A DNA stretch of 9,039 nucleotides from an uncultured Muribaculaceae bacterium (GCA_947177435.1 CAMWUM010000061.1:1-9039), one strand, 5' to 3'; positions 1-8,151 are shown, numbered from the stretch's first letter. Numbers and translations are program-made. Notes: generated from the sequence alone by a model not told the origin.

Positions 1-986
1 CACTCTCCAATTTTGCCATCATGCATGAGGCCCAAGCCAACGTCAGCATAGGTTCGGTCGCAAAAATCGACAGCGCGCTGAGCGTGTTGTCAGACGGGGA
101 AAAGGCCGACTTGCTGCCTGATGTGGTGATAACGATTGGAGGTTCGCTTGTGTCGCGTTTTGTCAAGAAATGGCTGCGGTCCGGCTCCTACGTCAATGGA
201 GGTCGTCTTCGCCATTGGCACGTTGGCTGCCAGCCCCATTCGGTGGACTGCTTCATGTGCCTTGAAAAGCGTATCGAGATGGACGTGACGGCCTTTGTCA
301 GCCAACTCGCTGATGTTGTTGTGTCCAGTCAGTCAGACTATTCGAAACGTTGGGCTGAGGTGGTTGCAAAAGCTGATGCCCTCGATGCGGCATACGCCGA
401 GCGTGCGCCGTGGAGCGACTACAAGGCTATGTCAATGCTGGTGCCCCGCATCCCCGAGGGATGGCATTTGCAACTGTCCAACGGCACGGCCGTGCGTTAT
501 GCACAACTTTTCGATTACGGGCACATCTCACGCATCGACTGCAATAGGGGAGTGAGCGGTATCGACGGCTGCACATCCACAGCCATCGGCGCGGCTGCTG
601 TCACCGAAGGAGTAACACTCTTGGTGACAGGCGATATGAGCTGCCAGTACGACATTGGCGCGTTGGCGGCAACCTGCATCAGCCCGCGCTTTAAGATGGC
701 TGTGCTTAACAATGGCGGAGGTGGCATATTCCGATTTATTGACGCAACTTCCAAACTTGACGAACTTGAAGAGCGATTCTGTTGCCGTGTGAATTTGCCC
801 CTGCGCCAGTTGGCCGACGCCTACGGCTTCGCCTATTTCCGAGCAGAGAGTGCTGCAGAGTTTGAACAAGTGTGGCCACAATTCATTGTTGAGAGCGAGC
901 GGCCTGCCATCCTCGACATCATCACCCCGCCGCAAGAGAGTGCCGAGGTGCTTAAGTCCTATTTCTCAAGAAAATTATCCATCTAA
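1..986 (+). CDS. menD: MenD, 2-succinyl-5-enolpyruvyl-6-hydroxy-3-cyclohexene-1-carboxylate synthase (5' truncated by window edge)
   Basis: Thiamine-diphosphate enzyme of menaquinone synthesis, joining isochorismate and 2-oxoglutarate to give SEPHCHC in the cytoplasm. The reading frame is open from base 3 without a stop, so the ATG at 21 is probably internal. About 327 residues are present against roughly 550 for the family, so the N-terminal domain is missing. What remains is the central domain and the C-terminal cofactor domain. Visible motifs, numbered from the Met at 21, are SNGTAVR (153-159), NRGVSGIDG (175-183), the diphosphate/metal motif GDMSCQYD (204-211) and NNGGGGIF (230-237). These match MenD rather than acetolactate synthase or other ThDP enzymes. 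The stop is at 984-986. The following gene starts 16 bases later on the same strand and is not menB, the common neighbour in Bacteroidales men clusters. Codon choice looks less G/C-biased at third positions than in the next gene (impression, not counted). Confidence 0.93.
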   Translation, partial: LSNFAIMHEAQANVSIGSVAKIDSALSVLSDGEKADLLPDVVITIGGSLVSRFVKKWLRSGSYVNGGRLRHWHVGCQPHSVDCFMCLEKRIEMDVTAFVSQLADVVVSSQSDYSKRWAEVVAKADALDAAYAERAPWSDYKAMSMLVPRIPEGWHLQLSNGTAVRYAQLFDYGHISRIDCNRGVSGIDGCTSTAIGAAAVTEGVTLLVTGDMSCQYDIGALAATCISPRFKMAVLNNGGGGIFRFIDATSKLDELEERFCCRVNLPLRQLADAYGFAYFRAESAAEFEQVWPQFIVESERPAILDIITPPQESAEVLKSYFSRKLSI

Positions 987-999
987 TCTAAAAAAATAG

Positions 1000-3168
<2,169 letters not shown>

Positions 3169-3189
3169 AGATTAATACCTGCACAAAAA

Positions 3190-3221
3190 TTTGTGAGATT
3201 GGATAAAAATTAGTAATTTTG
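3190..3221 (+). promoter_or_regulatory. Bacteroidota sigma-ABfr type promoter for efp
   Basis: TTTG at 3190-3193 and TAATTTTG at 3214-3221, separated by 20 bases, match the Bacteroidota consensus TTTG-N(19-21)-TAnnTTTG. Transcription should begin near 3226-3229, giving a leader of about 22-25 bases to the efp ATG at 3251. The leader is A-rich and lacks a clear Shine-Dalgarno site, as is usual in this phylum. A 6-bp inverted repeat, CACAAA-AA-TTTGTG (3182-3195), covers the -33 element. Confidence 0.8.
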
Positions 3222-3250
3222 CGCACAAAATAAAGAACTAAATACTTTTT

Positions 3251-3817
3251 ATGGCAACAACAGCTGATTTCAAAAATGGCATGTGCCTCGATATCGACGG
3301 CGAATACTACTTCATCGTCGAGTTTCTGCACGTTAAGCCCGGCAAAGGCCCCGCTTTCGTTCGCACTAAGCTCAAGAACGTCAAGACCGGCCGCATCCTC
3401 GACAAGACCTGGAACTCTGGCGTAAAAGTCAACGAAGTGCGCATCGAGCGCCGCCCCTACCAGTACTCATACAAGGACGACATGGGCTACCATTTCATGC
3501 ACACCGAGACCTGGGAAGAAGTCGTTATCCCCGGCGAAGGCATCGAAGGCGTACAGTTCCTCAAGGAGGGCGATATCTGCGAAGCCATGGTGCATGCTGC
3601 CAGCGAGACCATCCTCACCTGCGAAATGCCCGTCAACGTGGTGCTTGAAATCACCTACACCGAGCCCGGTATCAAGGGTGACACCGCCACCAACACCCTC
3701 AAGCCCGCCACCGTCGAGACCGGCGCCGAGGTCCGCGTTCCCCTGTTCATCAACATCGGTGACAAGGTCCGCATCGACACCCGCGACGGCAAGTACGTCG
3801 AGCGCATCAAGGAATAA
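3251..3817 (+). CDS. efp: Elongation factor P
   Basis: Translation factor that binds between the P and E sites of the ribosome and relieves stalling at polyproline stretches. At 188 residues it is the normal family length and shows all three OB-like domains. The N-terminal KOW-like domain carries the tip loop KPGKGPAF (29-36), in which K32 is the position modified (for example beta-lysylated) in many bacteria. The C-terminal domain contains the family signature, with ITYTEPG and [18 protein letters not shown] followed by [18 protein letters not shown]. No EpmA/EpmB-type modification gene is present in the window, so the modification state cannot be inferred. The gene is a single transcription unit, with a consensus promoter just upstream and a strong terminator about 20 bases after the stop. 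Codons are strongly biased to C-ending forms, consistent with high expression. Confidence 0.97.
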   Translation: MATTADFKNGMCLDIDGEYYFIVEFLHVKPGKGPAFVRTKLKNVKTGRILDKTWNSGVKVNEVRIERRPYQYSYKDDMGYHFMHTETWEEVVIPGEGIEGVQFLKEGDICEAMVHAASETILTCEMPVNVVLEITYTEPGIKGDTATNTLKPATVETGAEVRVPLFINIGDKVRIDTRDGKYVERIKE

Positions 3818-3836
3818 TCCCCCACATCCCCCATAC

Positions 3837-3867
3837 AAACGCCGCGCCCACCCAGGCGCGGCGTTTT
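3837..3867 (+). terminator. Rho-independent terminator after efp
   Basis: A perfect 12-bp stem (AAACGCCGCGCC at 3837-3848 pairing with GGCGCGGCGTTT at 3855-3866) has a 6-base loop CACCCA and ends in TTTT at 3864-3867. It lies 20 bases after the efp stop and is the clearest terminator in the window. Confidence 0.92.
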
Positions 3868-3899
3868 CCATTTTGCGAATATGCTTTTTATGTGAAAAG

Positions 3900-3931
3900 C
3901 TTGGGGAATTGGGGGAGATGTGGTATATTTG
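3900..3931 (+). promoter_or_regulatory. Bacteroidota-type promoter for cdd
   Basis: TATATTTG at 3924-3931 fits the -7 consensus TAnnTTTG exactly. CTTG at 3900-3903 fits three of four bases of the -33 box, with a 20-base spacer. Transcription would begin near 3936-3940, leaving a leader of only about 11-15 bases before the ATG at 3951. This supports the 3951 start over in-frame ATGs further upstream, which lie inside efp or before the promoter. Confidence 0.7.
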
Positions 3932-3950
3932 CGGAGTTAATATTGAAGAT

Positions 3951-4313
3951 ATGGAAAACATTAGCATTACTACCAATATAGCGTCGATGGCTTATGATGA
4001 GTTGTCGGCTGAGCAGAGGGAACTTGTGGACAGGGCCAAGGCTATGACCTACAAGTCGTATGCGCCTTACAGCCATTTCCGCGTGGGCGCGGCCATACGG
4101 CTGGAGAGTGGTGTGATTGTGACTGGCGCTAATCAGGAGAATGTGGCTTACCCGTCGGGCCTTTGCGCTGAGCGTACGGCATGCTTCTACGCCGGCGCCG
4201 AGCATCCGGACGATAAGTTCAAGGCTATCGCGATAGCTGCTCGTGACACTTCGGGCGAGTTCTGTGCCGAACCCATCGCTCCCTGTGGAGCATGCCGTCA
4301 GTCGCTGCTCTAA
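3951..4313 (+). CDS. cdd: Cytidine deaminase, cut short by an in-frame stop (probable pseudogene or sequence error)
   Basis: Zinc-dependent cytidine/deoxycytidine deaminase of pyrimidine salvage, converting cytidine to uridine. The frame gives 120 residues where homotetrameric enzymes have about 130-160. The substrate-binding NQEN (61-64), the CAE motif with zinc ligand C72 and catalytic E74, and the PCGAC motif with ligands C112 and C115 are all intact. The frame then stops at TAA (4311-4313) right after CRQSLL. Translation continues in the same frame after that TAA for 37 more family-like codons, listed separately, so the stop looks like a single-base change, most simply from GAA or another sense codon. 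The missing part includes the C-terminal segment that packs near the active site in this family, so the truncated product is probably unstable or weak. The start at 3951 is set by the promoter ending at 3931. The gene is followed 15 bases after its original stop by the SIMPL-domain gene. Confidence 0.88.
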   Translation: MENISITTNIASMAYDELSAEQRELVDRAKAMTYKSYAPYSHFRVGAAIRLESGVIVTGANQENVAYPSGLCAERTACFYAGAEHPDDKFKAIAIAARDTSGEFCAEPIAPCGACRQSLL

Positions 4314-4427
4314 TACGAGGCGCTGGCCGGAGCGCCTGTGCAAGTGCTGCTAGTTGGTCTCGACCGCATATTCGTGTTGCCGTCGGTACACAGCCTTCTG
4401 CCCCTGGCATTCGTGAAATTCGATTAG
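4314..4427 (+). pseudogene. cdd: Orphaned 3' end of cdd beyond the in-frame TAA
   Basis: Read in the same frame as cdd, these bases encode 37 residues beginning YEALAGAPVQVLLVG and ending SLLPLAFVKFD, closed by TAG at 4425-4427. Both the strand order Q-V-L-L-V and the LLPxAF ending are typical of the cytidine deaminase C-terminus. There is no frameshift or deletion and no candidate start codon of its own, so it was evidently part of the upstream gene until very recently, or the TAA is an assembly or sequencing error. Confidence 0.8.
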
Positions 4428-4442
4428 ATATTTGACCCTATT

Positions 4443-5144
4443 ATGAAAGCAAAAATTATTTCGGCGGCGCTGGTCGCCATTGGCCTGCTGGCCCTCGGCC
4501 TCTGTATCCGCAGCGGCGTCAAATCTTTTTCTACTAACTCGCGTGTAGTAAGTGTACGCGGTCTGTCGGAGCGTGAAGTCAAAGCCAACAAGGTGACTTG
4601 GCCCATTGTGTACAAAATCTTGGGCAACGACCTGAACACAGTTTATAACCAGATGGAGTCAAGCAACTCTACTATCGTCGAATACCTCACCTCCAATGGC
4701 GTGGCTAAGGACGAGATAATGATCGAGGCTCCATCACTGACTGATGCTCAGGCCAATCAATACACCTCTGACCGTGCAGCATATCGCTACGTGGCCACTG
4801 TGGTGCTGACCGTCACCTCTAACGACGTAGATAAAGTCGTCGACCTGATCAACCGCCAGGGCGAACTGCTCAAAAAGGGCATCACGCTGGCCGAGGGCGG
4901 TTGGAGCTACCAGACCATCTTTGAATACACGGCGCTCAACGACATCAAGCCTGACATGATTGCCGAGGCTACCCGCAACGCCCGCGACGCCGCTCAGAAG
5001 TTTGCCGACGACTCGGGCAGCCGCCTGGGCAAGATTAAGTCGGCCCAGCAAGGGCAGTTCAGCATTGAGGACCGCGACCCCTATACCCCGTCGATAAAGA
5101 ACGTGCGCGTAGTCACCTACATAGACTATATTATCGAGGACTGA
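4443..5144 (+). CDS. SIMPL-domain (DUF541) protein, membrane-anchored, periplasmic
   Basis: A 233-residue protein of the SIMPL/DUF541 family (YggE, BP26/OMP28 relatives). The molecular role is not settled; family members form envelope-associated oligomers and some are linked to oxidative stress. Residues about 5-22 form a single hydrophobic segment after MKAK. It has a Cys at 21 but no proper lipobox (Leu at -1), so it is more likely an uncleaved anchor or ordinary signal than a lipoprotein. The rest is the SIMPL domain: RVVSVRGLSEREVKANK (34-50) opens it, followed by alternating helices and strands, and QGQFSIEDRD...IKNVRVVTYIDY closes it, as in Bacteroides homologs. It begins 15 bases after the natural cdd stop and has only a weak promoter-like element of its own, so it probably shares the cdd transcript. 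A stop inside cdd could therefore reduce its expression. Confidence 0.88.
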   Translation: MKAKIISAALVAIGLLALGLCIRSGVKSFSTNSRVVSVRGLSEREVKANKVTWPIVYKILGNDLNTVYNQMESSNSTIVEYLTSNGVAKDEIMIEAPSLTDAQANQYTSDRAAYRYVATVVLTVTSNDVDKVVDLINRQGELLKKGITLAEGGWSYQTIFEYTALNDIKPDMIAEATRNARDAAQKFADDSGSRLGKIKSAQQGQFSIEDRDPYTPSIKNVRVVTYIDYIIED

Positions 5145-5159
5145 TTAAGCCCGGTTTTC

Positions 5160-5200
5160 GCTTTTTTGCGCAAATGATAGCGTATGTTTGGCAAAAAAGC
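5160..5200 (+). promoter_or_regulatory. Imperfect 14-bp hairpin between the SIMPL gene and spt
   Basis: GCTTTTTTGC (5160-5169) is a perfect inverted repeat of GCAAAAAAGC (5191-5200). After a one-base bulge (G5170) the pairing continues with CAAA (5171-5174) to TTTG (5187-5190), leaving a 12-base loop. It starts 15 bases after the SIMPL stop and ends just before the spt -7 box. It could terminate the upstream transcript, but no U-tract follows the right arm. It could instead be an operator or a double-stranded site over the -33 region. Confidence 0.5.
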
Positions 5201-5202
5201 CG

Positions 5203-5210
5203 TATATTTG
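5203..5210 (+). promoter_or_regulatory. -7 promoter element for spt (second -7-like box 20 bases upstream)
   Basis: TATATTTG at 5203-5210 matches TAnnTTTG exactly, 28 bases before the ATG at 5239. A second match, TATGTTTG, lies at 5183-5190. Neither has a TTTG -33 box at the usual 19-21 bases, so the promoter may be weak, activated or read from a non-standard start. The position of this box upstream of 5239 argues against the longer TTG-initiated reading frame that begins at 5188. Confidence 0.55.
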
Positions 5211-5238
5211 CGCTTTGAAAAAGAAAAGGACTCAAATT

Positions 5239-6426
5239 ATGAAGCTTTTACAGGCAAAATTGGCTAAGTACACTGCCCCGCAAGAGGCTAAGGCAGCAGG
5301 CGTTTATCCCTATTTCAGGGCTATTTCTTCCGAGCAGGACCCCGAGGTCATCATCAATGGCAAGAAGGTGCTCATGTTCGGCTCCAACTGCTATTCGGGC
5401 TTAGTCAACGACCCCCGCATCAAGGAGGCCGCGATCGAAGCAACGAAAAAATACGGCACCGGCTGTGCGGGTTCGCCCTTCCTCAACGGCACGCTTGACC
5501 TGCACAAGCAGCTCGAGCATCGTCTGGCCGAGTACATTGGCAAGGAGGATGTGATGATTTACTCCACCGGCTTCGGCGTCAACCTCGGCGTGGTGTCTAC
5601 GTTGACTGGCCGCGAGGACTACATCCTGTGGGATGAGCAGGACCACGCGTCGATTATCGAGGGCCGTCGCCTCTCCTTTTCTCAGCAGCTTAAATACAAG
5701 CATAACGATATGGCCTCGCTTGAGGCGCAGCTCCAGAAGTGCGACCCGTCGAAGGTGAAGCTCATTGTCACTGACGGCGTCTTCTCGATGGAGGGCGACG
5801 TGGCCAACATCCCCGAAATCGTGCGCCTGGCCAAAAAGTACGACGCCACCGTGATGGTCGACGAGGCCCACGGCATCGGCGTATTCGGCGAGGGCGGCCG
5901 TGGCACGGTCAACCATTTCGGACTTACCGACGACGTAGACCTGGTGATGGGTACATTCTCCAAGTCTTTCGCCTCGCTCGGCGGCTTCATCGCCACCGAC
6001 AAGGAGATCACCAACTTCCTGCGCCACCACTCGCGCTCATACATCTTCACCGCCAGCATCACGCCGGCCTCGACGGCCGCTGCCCTCAAGGCCATCGACA
6101 TTATGATCGAAGAGCCCTGGCGCCAAGAGCACCTGTGGGAGCTCACCAACTACGCTTTGGAAGGCTTCCGCAACATGGGCTGCGAGATTGGTAATACCTC
6201 CACGCCGATTATCCCCCTCTTTATCCGCGATAACTTCAAGACGTTCGCTATCACTCGCGACCTGCTCGAAGAGGGCATTTTCGTCAATCCCGTCGTTTCG
6301 CCCGCCGTGGCCCCCAGCGACACTCTCATCCGCTTCAGCTTGATGGCCACCCACACCAAAGACCAGGTGACCACCGCTCTGGAGAAGATCCAAAAAGTGT
6401 TCCGTGCCCACGACATCATCAAATAA
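5239..6426 (+). CDS. spt: Serine palmitoyltransferase (alpha-oxoamine synthase family; often annotated as Kbl/BioF-like)
   Basis: PLP enzyme joining L-serine and a long-chain acyl-CoA to give 3-ketosphinganine, the committed step of bacterial sphingolipid synthesis; soluble and probably dimeric. At 395 residues it has the usual fold-type I layout. The N-terminus MKLLQAKLAKY...GVYPYFR is that of Bacteroidales SPT. Other features are FGSNCYSGL (47-55), GTGCAGSPFLNGT (73-85), H136 in DHASI (stacks on PLP), VDEAHG (207-212, D208 and H211), and K242 in GTFSKS as the Schiff-base lysine, with ATHTKDQV near the end. The block FSQQLKYKHNDM is especially SPT-like in Bacteroides. Family relatives such as KBL, AONS and ALAS usually have Arg where P80 stands (SPFLNG); this may be lineage-normal. 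I chose ATG 5239 over the TTG at 5188 because the -7 box at 5203-5210 lies inside that extension. The alternative function is 2-amino-3-ketobutyrate CoA ligase, but no tdh gene is adjacent. Confidence 0.88.
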   Translation: MKLLQAKLAKYTAPQEAKAAGVYPYFRAISSEQDPEVIINGKKVLMFGSNCYSGLVNDPRIKEAAIEATKKYGTGCAGSPFLNGTLDLHKQLEHRLAEYIGKEDVMIYSTGFGVNLGVVSTLTGREDYILWDEQDHASIIEGRRLSFSQQLKYKHNDMASLEAQLQKCDPSKVKLIVTDGVFSMEGDVANIPEIVRLAKKYDATVMVDEAHGIGVFGEGGRGTVNHFGLTDDVDLVMGTFSKSFASLGGFIATDKEITNFLRHHSRSYIFTASITPASTAAALKAIDIMIEEPWRQEHLWELTNYALEGFRNMGCEIGNTSTPIIPLFIRDNFKTFAITRDLLEEGIFVNPVVSPAVAPSDTLIRFSLMATHTKDQVTTALEKIQKVFRAHDIIK

Positions 6427-6450
6427 CTAAGGCGTACGGTTTTAAAATAC

Positions 6451-6491
6451 AAATCCTGCGAAGTCGGTTAAAACTCGATTTCGCAGGATTT
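6451..6491. terminator. Bidirectional terminator between convergent spt and the PepSY-like gene
   Basis: AAATCCTGCGAA (6451-6462) pairs perfectly with TTCGCAGGATTT (6480-6491). Inner pairing of GTCGG (6463-6467) with TCGAT-side bases (6475-6479), including G-U wobbles, extends the stem to about 17 bp around a 7-base loop. The stem has A/T-rich ends on both sides. It starts 24 bases after the spt stop and 19 bases beyond the end of the minus-strand gene, as expected for a shared terminator. Confidence 0.85.
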
Positions 6492-6510
6492 ATTATGTAA
6501 TAAATGGGGA

Positions 6511-6936
6511 TTATTTGTCGTGGCGGAGGAAGGCTCCGGCGCGGTCGTAGATCAGTTTGACGCCGTTGGAGAGCTTGACTTTGAAGCCGGGGTACTCGCG
6601 CTCGATTTTAACGATTGTGGCGTTGGGGTGGTGTTCTTTGACGTGGGTGGTTATGGTCTGGCCGACGATGGCCTCGGGCACGCCATTGTGGTCCTCGATT
6701 TCGAGCCATTCGTCGCTGATGCCATATTCGATCTCCGCGCCGTTGGAAAGTTTGACTTCGTACTCGAAGCCGCCAGACTTGCGGTCGCGCTTGGCCTTGG
6801 TGATTGTTACGTTCTTGCCGTAGTGCGTGGTGACGAACTGGCGCAGGGAGTTGGGCACCTGGTTTGGGTTGATATTTTCGGCGAAAGCGGTCAGCGCTAG
6901 GGCTACCGCCGCGAAAAGCGTGATAAATTTCTTCAT
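6511..6936 (-). CDS. Small secreted protein with two PepSY-like (DUF2874) repeats
   Basis: A 141-residue protein with a signal peptide (MKK, hydrophobic 4-17, cleavage likely after AFA at about residue 19), so it is probably periplasmic. The mature part is an internal duplication. Repeat 1 (about 26-82) has TTHYGKNVTITKAKR, then GGFEYEVKLSNG and EIEY. Repeat 2 (about 87-138) has TTHVKEHHPNATIVKIER, then PGFKVKLSNG and LIYD. This tandem beta-lactamase-inhibitor-like/PepSY arrangement is common in small Bacteroidales envelope proteins, many annotated as PepSY-like domain-containing; the function is unknown. Mature residues include many Lys, Asp and Glu but no cysteine. It stands alone on the minus strand, convergent with spt and divergent from the MoxR gene. 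The start at 6936 is the first codon of the signal peptide. Confidence 0.87.
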   Translation of the reverse strand: MKKFITLFAAVALALTAFAENINPNQVPNSLRQFVTTHYGKNVTITKAKRDRKSGGFEYEVKLSNGAEIEYGISDEWLEIEDHNGVPEAIVGQTITTHVKEHHPNATIVKIEREYPGFKVKLSNGVKLIYDRAGAFLRHDK

Positions 6937-6959
6937 GATGCGTGTGTTTTATAGTTATG

Positions 6960-6967
6960 CAAATAAA
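6960..6967 (-). promoter_or_regulatory. Possible -7 element for the PepSY-like gene
   Basis: On the minus strand TTTATTTG (complement of 6960-6967) differs from TAnnTTTG at one base and lies 23 bases upstream of the ATG at 6936, a normal leader distance. I find no TTTG at the expected -33 position, so this is weak. Confidence 0.3.
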
Positions 6968-7009
6968 ACGCTCCGGGAGGGGAGGATGTTTGTGTCTAAG
7001 ATTAAAAAA

Positions 7010-7034
7010 AGTTAAACGTTCAAAGAGTTAAACG
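7010..7034. repeat. Two direct copies of AGTTAAACG in the divergent intergenic region
   Basis: AGTTAAACG occurs at 7010-7018 and again at 7026-7034, 16 bases start to start. The stretch lies between the minus-strand PepSY-like gene and the MoxR gene, about 50 bases upstream of the MoxR -7 box. The spacing is about one and a half helical turns. It could be a paired regulator site or chance in A/T-rich DNA. The rest of the 6937-7155 gap holds only the two promoter candidates. Confidence 0.35.
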
Positions 7035-7086
7035 ATTGATAAATAAAATTAACATTCGTTTTAGCAAAAACGCCGCGCAAATGTTG

Positions 7087-7094
7087 TAATTTTG
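7087..7094 (+). promoter_or_regulatory. -7 promoter element for the MoxR-DUF58 operon
   Basis: TAATTTTG at 7087-7094 matches TAnnTTTG. The best upstream partner is TTAG at 7061-7064 (three of four bases, 22-base spacer), slightly outside the usual range. Transcription near 7099-7102 would give a leader of about 55 bases to the ATG at 7156. Confidence 0.6.
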
Positions 7095-7155
7095 TGTCGC
7101 GGTAAGGATAGTTATGCTTTGCCGCCCGCTGAAAGACAAAAAAACAAACAAATAT

Positions 7156-8151
7156 ATGAGCGAAACATTGAATATCCGCGAGCTCAACAGCCTTGTGGCA
7201 AGCAAGGGCGAGTTCATCAACAGCATCATCCGAGGCATGGACCAGACCATCGTGGGCCAGAAGCACCTCGTAGAGTCACTCGTAATCTCTCTGCTGGCCA
7301 ACGGCCACGTGCTGCTCGAGGGCGTCCCCGGTCTGGCAAAGACACTGGCCATCAAAACGCTGGCGCAGCTGATCGACGCCAAGTACAGCCGCATACAGTT
7401 TACCCCCGACCTTCTGCCGGCCGACGTCATCGGCACCATGATCTACAGCGTTAAGGACGAGCAGTTCAAGGTGAAGAAAGGTCCGATTTTCGCCAACTTC
7501 GTGCTGGCTGACGAAATCAACCGCGCCCCCGCCAAGGTGCAGTCGGCGCTGCTTGAGGCCATGCAGGAGAGGCAGGTGACCATCGGCGACAACACGTTCG
7601 CCCTCGACAAGCCGTTCCTGGTTATGGCCACTCAGAACCCCATCGAGCAGGAGGGCACTTACCCGCTGCCCGAGGCGCAGGTCGACCGCTTCCTGATGAA
7701 GGTCGTCATCGGCTACCCGACCCGCGAGGAGGAGCAGACCATCATCCGCCAGAACATCGCCAACGAGCGCGTTGAGGTGCGTCCGATGCTGCGCCCCGAA
7801 GAGGTGAACGAGGCCCAGAAGATTGTCGAGCAAATCTATGTCGACGAGAAGATCGAGCGCTACATCGTCAACCTCGTGTTCGCCACCCGCTTCCCGCAGG
7901 ACTACGGCCTGGCCGACCTCAAGAGCATCATCGCGTTCGGAGCCTCGCCCCGTGCCTCTATCAGCCTGGCCAAGGCCGCAAGGGCATACGCCTTTATGCG
8001 TCAGCGCGGCTACGTGGTGCCCGAGGACGTGATCGCCGTGAGCCGCGACGTGCTGCGCCACCGCATCGGCGTGACCTACGAGGCCGAAGCCAACAACATC
8101 TCGACTGACGAAATCATCACCAACATCCTCGACCGCGTGCAGGTACCCTAA
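7156..8151 (+). CDS. moxR: MoxR-family AAA+ ATPase (Bat operon type)
   Basis: A 331-residue cytoplasmic AAA+ ATPase of the MoxR/RavA clade, thought to act as a chaperone-like remodeller working with VWA-domain partner proteins. Visible motifs are Walker A GVPGLAKT (56-63), Walker B VLADEIN (116-122, D119 and E120), sensor-1 ATQNP (158-162, N161), EAQVDRF (173-179, with R178 near the Arg-finger position), and sensor-2 GASPR (262-266). The length fits the family. The ATG at 7156 is preferred over the in-frame ATG at 7114 because MSETLNI is a typical MoxR N-terminus, an A-rich leader precedes 7156, and the 7114 extension (MLCRPLKDKK) is unlike the family. Its TAA overlaps the next gene's ATG (TAATG at 8149-8153), so the pair is translationally coupled. 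This MoxR-DUF58 pair opens the Bacteroides aerotolerance (bat) gene cluster in Bacteroidales. Confidence 0.95.
   Translation: MSETLNIRELNSLVASKGEFINSIIRGMDQTIVGQKHLVESLVISLLANGHVLLEGVPGLAKTLAIKTLAQLIDAKYSRIQFTPDLLPADVIGTMIYSVKDEQFKVKKGPIFANFVLADEINRAPAKVQSALLEAMQERQVTIGDNTFALDKPFLVMATQNPIEQEGTYPLPEAQVDRFLMKVVIGYPTREEEQTIIRQNIANERVEVRPMLRPEEVNEAQKIVEQIYVDEKIERYIVNLVFATRFPQDYGLADLKSIIAFGASPRASISLAKAARAYAFMRQRGYVVPEDVIAVSRDVLRHRIGVTYEAEANNISTDEIITNILDRVQVP

Noticed and set aside
3181..3240. Possible terminator for the xylanase gene in the efp upstream region
   Set aside because: The only inverted repeat is six A/T-rich base pairs with a 2-base gap and no G/C-rich stem; it fits promoter overlap better than termination.
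3594..3950. Long upstream extension of the cdd frame through the end of efp and its terminator
   Set aside because: It overlaps efp in another frame, runs through the terminator hairpin and lies before the promoter at 3900-3931. The Pro/Ser-rich translation is out-of-frame efp.
5188..5238. TTG start giving spt 17 extra residues
   Set aside because: The extension contains the TATATTTG -7 box and is Lys-rich and unlike the family N-terminus. ATG 5239 gives the expected MKLLQAKL start.
7114..7155. Earlier ATG giving MoxR 14 extra residues
   Set aside because: MLCRPLKDKK... is not family-like; the ATG at 7156 has the typical N-terminus and A-rich leader.
7276..8061. 261-codon open frame on the minus strand opposite the MoxR gene
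   Set aside because: It mirrors the MoxR coding bias; Walker A, Walker B and sensor motifs are on the plus strand.
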